This document shows positions 1-5,575 of a stretch of DNA of 7,550 bases, one piece after another; within the stretch, counting starts at the first letter, position 1, and the number at the start of each line of letters is the position of its first letter. The stretch lies in assembly GCA_002938115.1 (NCBI GenBank), contig PTKD01000095.1, positions 1 through 7,550 of the forward strand. The letters run 5' to 3'. Below the pieces are notes generated by a model. The model saw only the letters and a list, made by a program, of their open reading frames with translations, ran no database searches and was not told the origin of the DNA. Position numbers and translations under genes: made by a program. The stretch is from Alphaproteobacteria bacterium MarineAlpha9_Bin7 (GTDB lineage Bacteria > Pseudomonadota > Alphaproteobacteria > UBA7887).

Positions 1-38
1 AAAAAGGTAGTAAAACCAATGAGTTAAGACTTTAGATA

Positions 39-80
39 GGTTTTCTAGACCGCCCCGTTCGACCACTCCGGCACCCCTCC
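39..80 (-). pseudogene. 5' half of a tRNA-Ser, 3' half missing or displaced
   Basis: Read on the minus strand from 80 downward, this matches the first 41-42 nucleotides of an alphaproteobacterial serine tRNA. It has a 7-base acceptor strand GGAGGGG, then TG, then a D-arm with a CCG/CGG stem around GAGTGGTCGAA. Next comes an anticodon arm GCGGT-CTAGAAA-ACC. The anticodon at loop positions 34-36 reads AGA, which would be abnormal for a bacterial serine tRNA. After ACC the match stops: the other side of the anticodon stem reads ACCTA where ACCGC or ACCGT is needed. No variable arm, TTCRA T-loop or CCCCTCC acceptor 3' strand is found down to position 1, and positions 1-38 are only about one quarter GC. 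It could be a decayed tRNA, a gene interrupted by an insert or intron running off the window, or an assembly joint. Identification of the 5' half is firm; the cause of the break is not known. Confidence 0.65.
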
Positions 81-106
81 ACGTTTGTGCGTCGTTCGGC
101 GGGCGG

Positions 107-135
107 ACATTAGTGGAAGGTTCCTTTCCCAGCAA
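107..135 (-). promoter_or_regulatory. Possible sigma70 promoter for the leftward tRNA-Ser
   Basis: On the minus strand TTGCTG (130-135) and TAATGT (107-112) are separated by 17 bases. Initiation would fall near position 100, about 20 bases before the tRNA 5' end at 80. The match to consensus is only moderate, so the call rests mainly on spacing and position. Confidence 0.35.
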
Positions 136-171
136 GTTCTTGGCGTTGCCCTCTGTTGTTAACGCAGGTCG

Positions 172-199
172 TTGACAGTTGGCGATGCTGAGCTATATT
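172..199 (+). promoter_or_regulatory. Sigma70-type promoter for the rplU operon
   Basis: A perfect -35 box TTGACA (172-177) and a -10 box TATATT (194-199, five of six consensus bases) are separated by 16 bases. Transcription would start near 205-207, leaving a leader of about 50 bases before the rplU ATG at 256. It is the best promoter-like sequence I noticed in the window and lies directly upstream of the first gene, so it probably drives the whole rightward cluster. I see no clear operator or ribosomal-protein autoregulatory structure in the short leader. Confidence 0.7.
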
Positions 200-255
200 G
201 CCGCCGCTCCTAGATATTATGATTTACGCCAGATTTACCTTGGCTTGGGACACTC

Positions 256-687
256 ATGTACGCAGTTATCAAAACAGGCGGCAAGCAATATAAAGTTGCT
301 AAGGGGGATGTGCTCAGGGTTGAGAAACTCAACGCTGCTGCTGGCGAAATGATTTCCTTCGATCAAATATTGATGTTAGGCGATGATCAGGGCACGACTG
401 TAGGTACCCCGCGTATTGCTGGAGCCGAGGTCAAGGCAACGGTGCTTGAGCAGGCACGTGATGATAAAGTTATTGTGTTTAAGAAGCGACGGCGCAAAAA
501 TTCCCGGCGTAAGAATGGGCACCGACAAGCGCTAACGATTCTCCGTGTGACTGAGGTTCTAAGTAAGCCGGTAAAAGCCAGGCCTAAGGCTAAAGCCAAA
601 GTTGCAGGAAAAACGGCTGCGAAGAAGGCCGTAAGTCGGAAAAAGCCAAGCGCTGTTGATTCTGCGAACGTGGCATCTGAGGATTAA
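256..687 (+). CDS. rplU: 50S ribosomal protein L21
   Basis: L21 is a structural protein of the large ribosomal subunit that binds 23S rRNA. The N-terminus MYAVIKTGGKQYKV and the basic block around residues 74-92 (KVIVFKKRRRKNSRR followed by KNGHRQ) are the family signatures. The core of about 103 residues is followed by about 40 residues rich in lysine and alanine, giving 143 in all. Such tails are common in alphaproteobacterial L21 and vary freely. The ATG at 256 is fixed by the conserved N-terminus; its ribosome binding site is weak (GGGA at 247-250, five bases upstream). It is the first gene after the promoter at 172-199, and its stop lies three bases before rpmA, so the two are almost certainly co-transcribed and translationally coupled. 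Confidence 0.97.
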   Translation: MYAVIKTGGKQYKVAKGDVLRVEKLNAAAGEMISFDQILMLGDDQGTTVGTPRIAGAEVKATVLEQARDDKVIVFKKRRRKNSRRKNGHRQALTILRVTEVLSKPVKARPKAKAKVAGKTAAKKAVSRKKPSAVDSANVASED

Positions 688-690
688 GCT

Positions 691-948
691 ATGGCGCATA
701 AAAAAGCAGGTGGTAGCTCTCGAAATGGTCGCGACTCGGCGGGTCGACGGTTAGGTGTCAAGAAATACGGTGGAGAGATCGTTGTGCCTGGGAACATAAT
801 TGTCCGTCAACGGGGCACAAAATTCCACCCGGGTGATAATGTGGGTATGGGGAAAGATCACACACTGTTTTCCTTGATACAAGGTTATGTTGAGTTCAAA
901 GCTGGCAAAAGTGGCCGGACTTTCGTTTCTGTTCAAGCTAACGGCTAG
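691..948 (+). CDS. rpmA: 50S ribosomal protein L27
   Basis: L27 sits at the peptidyl-transferase side of the large subunit, where its flexible N-terminus reaches toward the tRNA acceptor ends. The 85-residue protein begins MAHKKAGGSSRNGRDS, the conserved N-terminal arm. It continues through LGVKKYGGE, IIVRQRGTKFHPG and GKDHTLFSL, all typical of the family. There is no cleavable N-terminal extension of the kind found in Firmicutes, so the mature form needs only methionine removal. A good ribosome binding site, GAGGA at 679-683, lies inside the end of rplU, seven bases before the ATG. It is separated from rplU by three bases and from obgE by an 87-base structured spacer. Confidence 0.98.
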   Translation: MAHKKAGGSSRNGRDSAGRRLGVKKYGGEIVVPGNIIVRQRGTKFHPGDNVGMGKDHTLFSLIQGYVEFKAGKSGRTFVSVQANG

Positions 949-977
949 GCTATCAGGATAGTGTAACCGCAAGCACC

Positions 978-1006
978 GGGGATGGAGCACGGCTGTTCCC
1001 CCTTTT
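978..1006 (+). terminator. Weak terminator-like or attenuator hairpin after rpmA
   Basis: GGGGA (978-982) can pair with TCCCC (997-1001), and inside it AGC (986-988) with GCT (992-994) around a three-base loop. The two stem parts are separated by a small internal loop. The hairpin is followed by CTTTT (1002-1006). The stem is interrupted and the T run is only four bases, so full termination is unlikely. Partial termination would lower obgE and downstream expression relative to the ribosomal proteins. This is inferred from sequence alone. Confidence 0.4.
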
Positions 1007-1009
1007 GAT

Positions 1010-1030
1010 GGCGCCCGGCTGGACGGGGCC
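1010..1030 (+). promoter_or_regulatory. Hairpin over the obgE ribosome binding region
   Basis: GGCGCCCG (1010-1017) pairs with CGGGGCC (1024-1030), forming seven G-C pairs with a bulged G at 1013 and a six-base loop. It ends five bases before the obgE ATG at 1036. The only ribosome-binding-like sequence for obgE (GGACGGGG, 1021-1028) lies in its loop and 3' arm. Folding would therefore hide the translation start, so the element could tune ObgE synthesis. The effect is a prediction. Confidence 0.4.
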
Positions 1031-1035
1031 AAACG

Positions 1036-2067
1036 ATGAAATTTCTAGATCAAGCTAAAATTTTTGTTAAAGCTGGTGACGGTGGCAATGGTTGTGTCGC
1101 GTTTCGCCGGGAGAAATATATAGAATTCGGTGGACCGGCTGGCGGAGGTGGTGGCCGAGGTGGAGATGTTTTGGTTGTAGCGGTTGAGGGACTCAATACC
1201 CTTATAGATTTCCGTTTCCAACAGCATCGGAAAGCAAAACGGGGTCAAGATGGCAGTGGTAAGGACCGGACCGGTGCTGGAGGCTCCGATTTAGTCCTTG
1301 AAATTCCCGTGGGGACTCAGATTTTTGCGGAGGATGGGGAAACATTAATAGCTGACCTTGAAAAGGTAGGTGACCACACCCTGATTGCACGTGGCGGGCA
1401 TGGAGGTCGTGGCAATACGGCTTTTAAATCATCCAAGAACCGGGCGCCGCGAGAGTCAGAGTCGGGCACACCTGGTGAGGAACACTGGTTGTGGTTGAAA
1501 TTGAAGCTCATAGCCGATGCCGGTCTTGTGGGTTTACCCAATGCTGGGAAGTCGACTTTGCTTGGGGCGGCTACCAGAGCTAAGCCAAAGATAGCAGACT
1601 ACCCATTTACTACGCTTTATCCAGCGCTTGGTGTGGTGGCGGTAGATGGCGTTGAATTTGTCCTTGCTGACGTTCCTGGCCTCATTGAGGGTGCGCATGA
1701 GGGGCGCGGCTTGGGGGATAGGTTTCTTGGTCATGTGGAGCGTTGTAGGGTGTTGATCCATGTTGTTGATGGTCTCCAGGAAGACCCCCTTCGTGCATAC
1801 GTGATGGTACGGGACGAACTGTTGGCGTACAGTCCAGCACTTAGCCAGAAACTTGAGATAGTTGCGTTAAATAAATGTGATGCCTTGGGATCCGATTTGG
1901 TCGCTGACAAATGCCGTAGCTTGAGCTCCTTTATTTCGTCCCCCGTTCGAGTTATCTCTGCGGCTACTGGCTTCGGGATTAACGATTTATTGCGGGACGT
2001 ACATAGAGAAGTTGATTCGGCCCGGAGTTCACAGCAACTCTTGGCTAAAGGATCATGGCATCCATGA
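1036..2067 (+). CDS. obgE: Obg-family GTPase ObgE/CgtA
   Basis: ObgE is an essential GTPase that binds the large ribosomal subunit late in assembly and links ribosome maturation to nucleotide status. Residues 1-158 form the glycine-rich Obg fold, beginning MKFLDQAKIFVKAGDGGNG with GGPAGGGGGRGGD at 32-44. The G domain follows: G1 GLPNAGKST (166-174), switch I with IADYPFTT (186-193), G3 DVPG (212-215) followed by LIEGA, G4 NKCD (279-282), and G5 near SAATGFG (308-314). The protein is 343 residues and lacks the C-terminal OCT domain of Firmicutes homologues, as usual in proteobacteria. The ATG at 1036 is set by the conserved N-terminus. In many alphaproteobacteria an acetyltransferase gene lies between rpmA and obg; here there is only the structured spacer. 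The obgE stop overlaps the start of proB. Confidence 0.97.
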   Translation: MKFLDQAKIFVKAGDGGNGCVAFRREKYIEFGGPAGGGGGRGGDVLVVAVEGLNTLIDFRFQQHRKAKRGQDGSGKDRTGAGGSDLVLEIPVGTQIFAEDGETLIADLEKVGDHTLIARGGHGGRGNTAFKSSKNRAPRESESGTPGEEHWLWLKLKLIADAGLVGLPNAGKSTLLGAATRAKPKIADYPFTTLYPALGVVAVDGVEFVLADVPGLIEGAHEGRGLGDRFLGHVERCRVLIHVVDGLQEDPLRAYVMVRDELLAYSPALSQKLEIVALNKCDALGSDLVADKCRSLSSFISSPVRVISAATGFGINDLLRDVHREVDSARSSQQLLAKGSWHP

Positions 2068-3185
2068 CCAAACAAATGAATGTGAAAGAATTCCGCCGGG
2101 TTGTAATCAAGGTAGGTTCTAGCCTCTTAGCTGACGGCAGCAAGGGAGAGATTAGGCGCGAATGGTTGAGCAGTTTAGCTAAAGATATCGCCGACTTTCG
2201 TGCTGGTGGGCGCGAAGTGATCCTAGTTTCATCTGGGGCCATCGCTGTTGGGCGGGGGCATTTGGGAATGCGACGTCGCATTCTGAAGCTAGAGGAAAAG
2301 CAGGCGGCTGCGGCCGTGGGGCAGATTCGTCTAGCATATGCGTATCAGGAGTTGCTGCGGCCATATCAACTAACGGTGGCGCAGTTATTGTTGACCATAG
2401 GTGATACAGAACAACGCCGTCGCTATCTTAATGCTCGCAACACCATGGAGACTCTTCTTCGTTTTGGTGCTGTGCCGCTTGTTAATGAAAACGATACGGT
2501 GGCAACAGAAGAAATTCGGTTTGGCGATAACGACCGTCTCGCAGCTCGGGTGGCTGAAATGGCCAGCGCCGACCTACTAGTGCTACTCAGTGATATCGAT
2601 GGCCTCTATACTGCTGATCCCCATCTAAATCCATCGGCCGAACGCATCGAAATGGTGCATGAGATCACCCGAGAGATCGAGGGAATGGCAGGCGCTAGCA
2701 AATCTGACGTCGGTTCTGGTGGTATGGCTACTAAGGTTCAAGCAGCTAAAATCGCGGTAAATGCCGGGTGTCATGTCGTTATTGCGGCTGGTAACACACA
2801 ACACCCGCTTTCCACTCTTAGTGACGGTGCGTCATGCACGTGGTTCCTTGCTCCACAGTCTCCGATGACAGCCAGAAAAAGTTGGATAGCAAATAACTTG
2901 AAACCATCAGGTCGCTTGGCGGTCGATGAAGGTGCTCGGGATGCAATTTTAGCCGGGAAAAGTTTGTTGCCGCCAGGAGTGTTGGCAGTTTACGGTAATT
3001 TTGAACGTGGTGATCCAGTAATCGTAGAAGACGGTGACGGTTGTGAAATTGGACTGGGGATCAGTGCGTATTCAGCTGCCGATGCCCAACGTATTCTTGG
3101 TCATAAAAGCGGTGAAATTGCAAAGATACTTGGCTACCGTGGACGAGAGGAAATGATCCACCGCGATGATTTGGCGTTGTCGTAG
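2064..3185 (+). CDS. proB: Glutamate 5-kinase
   Basis: ProB phosphorylates L-glutamate with ATP to gamma-glutamyl phosphate, the first and usually proline-inhibited step of proline synthesis, in the cytoplasm. Numbered from the 2064 start (373 residues), the amino-acid kinase domain has IKVGSSLL (15-22), VSSGAIAVG (55-63), PLVNENDTVAT (138-148), FGDNDRLA (153-160) and LLSDIDGLYTADP (174-186). The substrate-loop motif VGSGGMATK lies near 216-224. A C-terminal PUA domain spans roughly 283-360 and includes GRLAVDEGA and RGDPVIVEDGDG. The start is ambiguous. ATG 2064 forms an ATGA overlap with the obgE stop and has AAGGA (2048-2052) eleven bases upstream. An in-frame ATG at 2055 would add three residues but sits only two bases after that site. 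I prefer 2064, translated by coupling to obgE. proA, the next enzyme, follows after 16 bases. Confidence 0.96.
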   Translation: MTKQMNVKEFRRVVIKVGSSLLADGSKGEIRREWLSSLAKDIADFRAGGREVILVSSGAIAVGRGHLGMRRRILKLEEKQAAAAVGQIRLAYAYQELLRPYQLTVAQLLLTIGDTEQRRRYLNARNTMETLLRFGAVPLVNENDTVATEEIRFGDNDRLAARVAEMASADLLVLLSDIDGLYTADPHLNPSAERIEMVHEITREIEGMAGASKSDVGSGGMATKVQAAKIAVNAGCHVVIAAGNTQHPLSTLSDGASCTWFLAPQSPMTARKSWIANNLKPSGRLAVDEGARDAILAGKSLLPPGVLAVYGNFERGDPVIVEDGDGCEIGLGISAYSAADAQRILGHKSGEIAKILGYRGREEMIHRDDLALS

Positions 3186-3201
3186 GGCGGGCTGGAGATA
3201 A

Positions 3202-4488
3202 ATGATGAATGACGTTGAAATTGCAAACGCCGAAGATTCCCGTTCTGTTATGCGTTTGCTTGGTATTAATGCACGTGATGCTGCAGCGGAGCTTGCGTGT
3301 ACTTCCAATGAGAAAAAGAGTGCCGCTTTGCGTGAAGCCGCTAACGCTATTCGTGATAGTGTCGGAGAAATTCTTGCGGCGAATGAAACTGATATCACGA
3401 CTGCGAAAACGGGTGACGTAACTGAGGCATTTATAGATCGTCTTTTTCTCAATAAGGAACGTGTCGAGGCAATGGCACTTGGATTCGAAGATGTCGCATC
3501 TTTGCCTGATCCGGTGGGCGAGGTCATCGGCGATTGGACACGTCCTAACGGCCTTCGTATCACGCGTGTGAGAGTGCCGTTAGGAGTAATTGGAGTTATC
3601 TACGAGTCCCGCCCTAACGTCACTGCAGATGCCGGAGGTTTGTGTATCAAGTCTGGAAATGCTGCTATACTTCGCGGTGGGTCAGAAAGTTACTGTTCAT
3701 CGGAAGCAATTGCTAAATGTTTAGTTCACGGCCTTAAAAAAGCTGATTTGCCGGAATTTAGTGTGCAGCTTGTGCCGACCCGTGACCGTGCAGCCGTTGG
3801 CGAAATGTTGAAGATGACAGAGCATATTGATGTGATTATCCCGCGCGGTGGCCGCTCGTTGACCGAACGTGTAGCAGATGAGAGCCGAATTCCTGTATTT
3901 AAACACCTGGATGGTAATTGCCACGTTTATGTAGATAGGTCGGCGGACCCCAGTAAGGCGGTCGCCATAACGGTCAACGCAAAGATGAGGCGCACCGGTA
4001 TATGCGGTGCCGCAGAATCTCTTTTGGTACATAAGGATGTTGCGTTGACGATTCTACCGCAGGTTATAGAGGGTTTGGTTGCAGCGGGTTGTGAAATTCG
4101 TGGCGATGCTCCAACGCAGGAGGTGGATACACGTGTTCTGCCTGCGAACGAACAGGATTGGGGGACGGAGTATCTAGGCCCAATCATTTCGGTACGAGTC
4201 GTAGAGAGTTTAGAACAAGCGATCGTTCACGTAGAGCGGTTTGGCTCTAATCACACTGATAGCATCGTAACTGAGGATGATGCGGCGGCTTCGGAATTTT
4301 TTAGGCGGGTTGATAGCGGTATTGTCCTTCACAACGCATCAACGCAGTTTGCTGACGGTGGGGAATTCGGGATGGGAGCGGAGATTGGTATTTCAACTGG
4401 TAAATTACATGCGCGCGGTCCAGTGGGGGTGGAACAGTTGACGAGCTACAAATATCTTGTCCGCGGGCAGGGACAGGTTCGACCCTGA
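3202..4488 (+). CDS. proA: Gamma-glutamyl phosphate reductase
   Basis: ProA reduces the unstable ProB product with NADPH to glutamate 5-semialdehyde, which cyclises to pyrroline-5-carboxylate, the precursor of proline. The protein has 428 residues, normal for the family, with an aldehyde-dehydrogenase-like fold. Visible landmarks are PLGVIGVIYESRPNVT (126-141), the nucleotide-binding region with KSGNAAILRGGSE (150-162), IIPRGGRSL (212-220) and VFKHLDGNCHVYVD (232-245). The catalytic cysteine is C268 in TGICGAAESLL. The C-terminus has GAEIGISTGKLHARGPVG (392-409), also typical. Two ATG codons lie in tandem at 3202 and 3205. GGAG at 3194-3197 is four bases from the first and seven from the second, so the true start may be 3205, a difference of one residue. 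Adjacency to proB favours coupled production of an intermediate that decays quickly. Confidence 0.97.
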   Translation: MMNDVEIANAEDSRSVMRLLGINARDAAAELACTSNEKKSAALREAANAIRDSVGEILAANETDITTAKTGDVTEAFIDRLFLNKERVEAMALGFEDVASLPDPVGEVIGDWTRPNGLRITRVRVPLGVIGVIYESRPNVTADAGGLCIKSGNAAILRGGSESYCSSEAIAKCLVHGLKKADLPEFSVQLVPTRDRAAVGEMLKMTEHIDVIIPRGGRSLTERVADESRIPVFKHLDGNCHVYVDRSADPSKAVAITVNAKMRRTGICGAAESLLVHKDVALTILPQVIEGLVAAGCEIRGDAPTQEVDTRVLPANEQDWGTEYLGPIISVRVVESLEQAIVHVERFGSNHTDSIVTEDDAAASEFFRRVDSGIVLHNASTQFADGGEFGMGAEIGISTGKLHARGPVGVEQLTSYKYLVRGQGQVRP

Positions 4489-4502
4489 GAGAAATCGTTC
4501 GA

Positions 4503-5102
4503 TTGTTGGCAAGGCTTCCGCACCGTCGGGCACGAGTTGGTCTTCTTGGTGGTTCCTTTAACCCGGCTCATGACGGCCACCGTCATATCAGCCATTTAGC
4601 TATGCGTCGGCTGGGTCTTGACCGGATATGGTGGCTTGTGTCCCCGCAAAATCCTCTTAAGGCAACAACCGGAATGGCTTCCCTAGAAAGTCGCCTTTCG
4701 CGTGCTCGATCAGTCGCTGGTCGTGATCGGATTGACGTTAGTGATTTGGAACGGGAACTCGATACGGTTTATACCGTTGATACAGTCCGGCACTTGACGA
4801 TGAAATTGCCGCACCTGAAATTTGTATGGGTGATGGGTGCGGACAACCTTGCTCAAGTCTCCGAATGGCAACATTGGCCATTTTTGTTCGAGAGTCTCCC
4901 CATTGCGATTTTTGATCGCTCCACCTATGCTCGTAAGGCGTTGCTGTCGCATGCTAGCAGGTTTTTTGCTCGATCGCGTCGATCAGCTCGTGCGGCGGAC
5001 CGGTTGGTGTATAGCGCGCCGCCCGCTTGGGTGTTCGTGCAGGCAGGGTTGCATTCTGAGTCTGGAACCAGTCTGCGTTGCCGGGGGAAGTGGGTATGTT
5101 GA
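4503..5102 (+). CDS. nadD: Nicotinate-nucleotide adenylyltransferase
   Basis: NadD transfers AMP from ATP to nicotinate mononucleotide, making deamido-NAD for NAD synthesis. The nucleotidyltransferase signature GGSFNPAHDGH lies at residues 16-26, with SPQNPLK at 47-53, TVDTVRHL at 91-98 and GADNLAQVSEW at 112-122. The final adenine-binding motif is a variant, SGTSLR (187-192), in place of the usual ISSTxIR. The protein ends seven residues after that motif, as in short alphaproteobacterial forms, so 199 residues looks complete. No ATG is available before the Rossmann motif; the likely start is TTG at 4503 or the adjacent TTG at 4506, with GAGAGA at 4487-4492 as a weak ribosome binding site. 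It follows proA by 14 bases. No frameshift is needed to explain the sequence. Confidence 0.94.
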   Translation: MLARLPHRRARVGLLGGSFNPAHDGHRHISHLAMRRLGLDRIWWLVSPQNPLKATTGMASLESRLSRARSVAGRDRIDVSDLERELDTVYTVDTVRHLTMKLPHLKFVWVMGADNLAQVSEWQHWPFLFESLPIAIFDRSTYARKALLSHASRFFARSRRSARAADRLVYSAPPAWVFVQAGLHSESGTSLRCRGKWVC

Positions 5103-5146
5103 TTGGGTCATGATCGTTAGTAGTAGTTCTGGTTCAGTTGGGATAA

Positions 5147-5152
5147 GGGAGG
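5147..5152 (+). promoter_or_regulatory. Strong ribosome binding site placed too far from the rsfS ATG
   Basis: GGGAGG within AAGGGAGGAAA is one of the strongest Shine-Dalgarno sequences in the window, yet the first rsfS ATG is 30 bases downstream. The site is six bases before an in-frame ATT at 5159. The only other plausible candidate near it, ATC at 5155, reads into a stop at 5170-5172. The ATT is therefore the only codon it serves in the rsfS frame. Confidence 0.55.
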
Positions 5153-5182
5153 AAATCTATTTCTGGACTTAGCGACACTGAA

Positions 5183-5524
5183 ATGTCGGCGCGTTTGCGC
5201 CAGATGATAGAAGTGATGCTCGAGGATGGTAAAGCCGAGAATGTGGCGGTGGTCGACCTAACGGGTAAGACTACCATTGCAGACCACATGATCATCGCCA
5301 GCGGTCGTTCTCAGCGGCACGTCGCCTCCTTAGCCGACCATGTGATTGAGCGGTTAAAAAAAGCGGGGGTGGTGGCCTTGGGAATTGAGGGGCGACGACA
5401 AGGCGACTGGGTGCTTTTGGATATAGGTGACGTTATCGTCCATCTCTTCCGTCCAGAGGTGCGAGAATTTTATAATTTGGAGAAAATGTGGGCGGTTCCG
5501 TTGCCAGAGCAAGTAACCCATTGA
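5183..5524 (+). CDS. rsfS: Ribosomal silencing factor RsfS
   Basis: RsfS (Iojap/YbeB/DUF143 family) binds ribosomal protein L14 on the large subunit and blocks joining of the small subunit, lowering translation when nutrients are scarce. The product is 113 residues, the usual size. The core reads KAENVAVVDLTGKT, then ADHMIIASGRSQRHVASLADHV and IEGRRQGDWVLLDIGDVIVHLF, ending REFYNLEKMW, which matches the family throughout. The reading frame is open upstream to a stop at 5144. With the ATG at 5183 there is no good ribosome binding site. With ATT at 5159, six bases after GGGAGG, eight residues (ISGLSDTE, the first read as Met) would be added. I list the ATG because ATT starts are rare, but the ATT start is a serious alternative. 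It is next to nadD, as in many bacteria, but rlmH, often the following gene, is missing. Confidence 0.94.
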   Translation: MSARLRQMIEVMLEDGKAENVAVVDLTGKTTIADHMIIASGRSQRHVASLADHVIERLKKAGVVALGIEGRRQGDWVLLDIGDVIVHLFRPEVREFYNLEKMWAVPLPEQVTH

Positions 5525-5575
5525 TATGACAATCGGTTAGTCCGGTTAAAGGCCGCACGTGATCCAGCAATTGGC

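Noticed and set aside
1..255. A protein gene or ribosomal-protein leader RNA upstream of rplU
   Set aside because: No convincing reading frame is present; the expected leader is only about 50 bases with no obvious conserved structure. The region is accounted for by the tRNA half and the two promoters.
387..2281. Several antisense open frames of 60-115 codons opposite rplU, rpmA, obgE and proB
   Set aside because: They lie opposite highly conserved genes, show no recognisable protein motifs and have no supporting start context; they are shadows of the real genes.
3072..3563. 163-codon antisense open frame across the proB-proA junction
   Set aside because: It is entirely opposite two intact conserved genes and its translation looks like low-complexity shadow sequence with no known motif.
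4837..5172. 111-codon frame overlapping the end of nadD in another phase, considered as evidence for a nadD frameshift
   Set aside because: The main nadD frame carries the motif series through SGTSLR and ends at a normal length, so no frameshift is needed.
5110..5172. 20-codon frame (MIVSSSSG...) just before rsfS, considered as a leader peptide
   Set aside because: It has no good ribosome binding site, no run of a single regulatory amino acid apart from four serines, and no terminator/antiterminator structure was seen.
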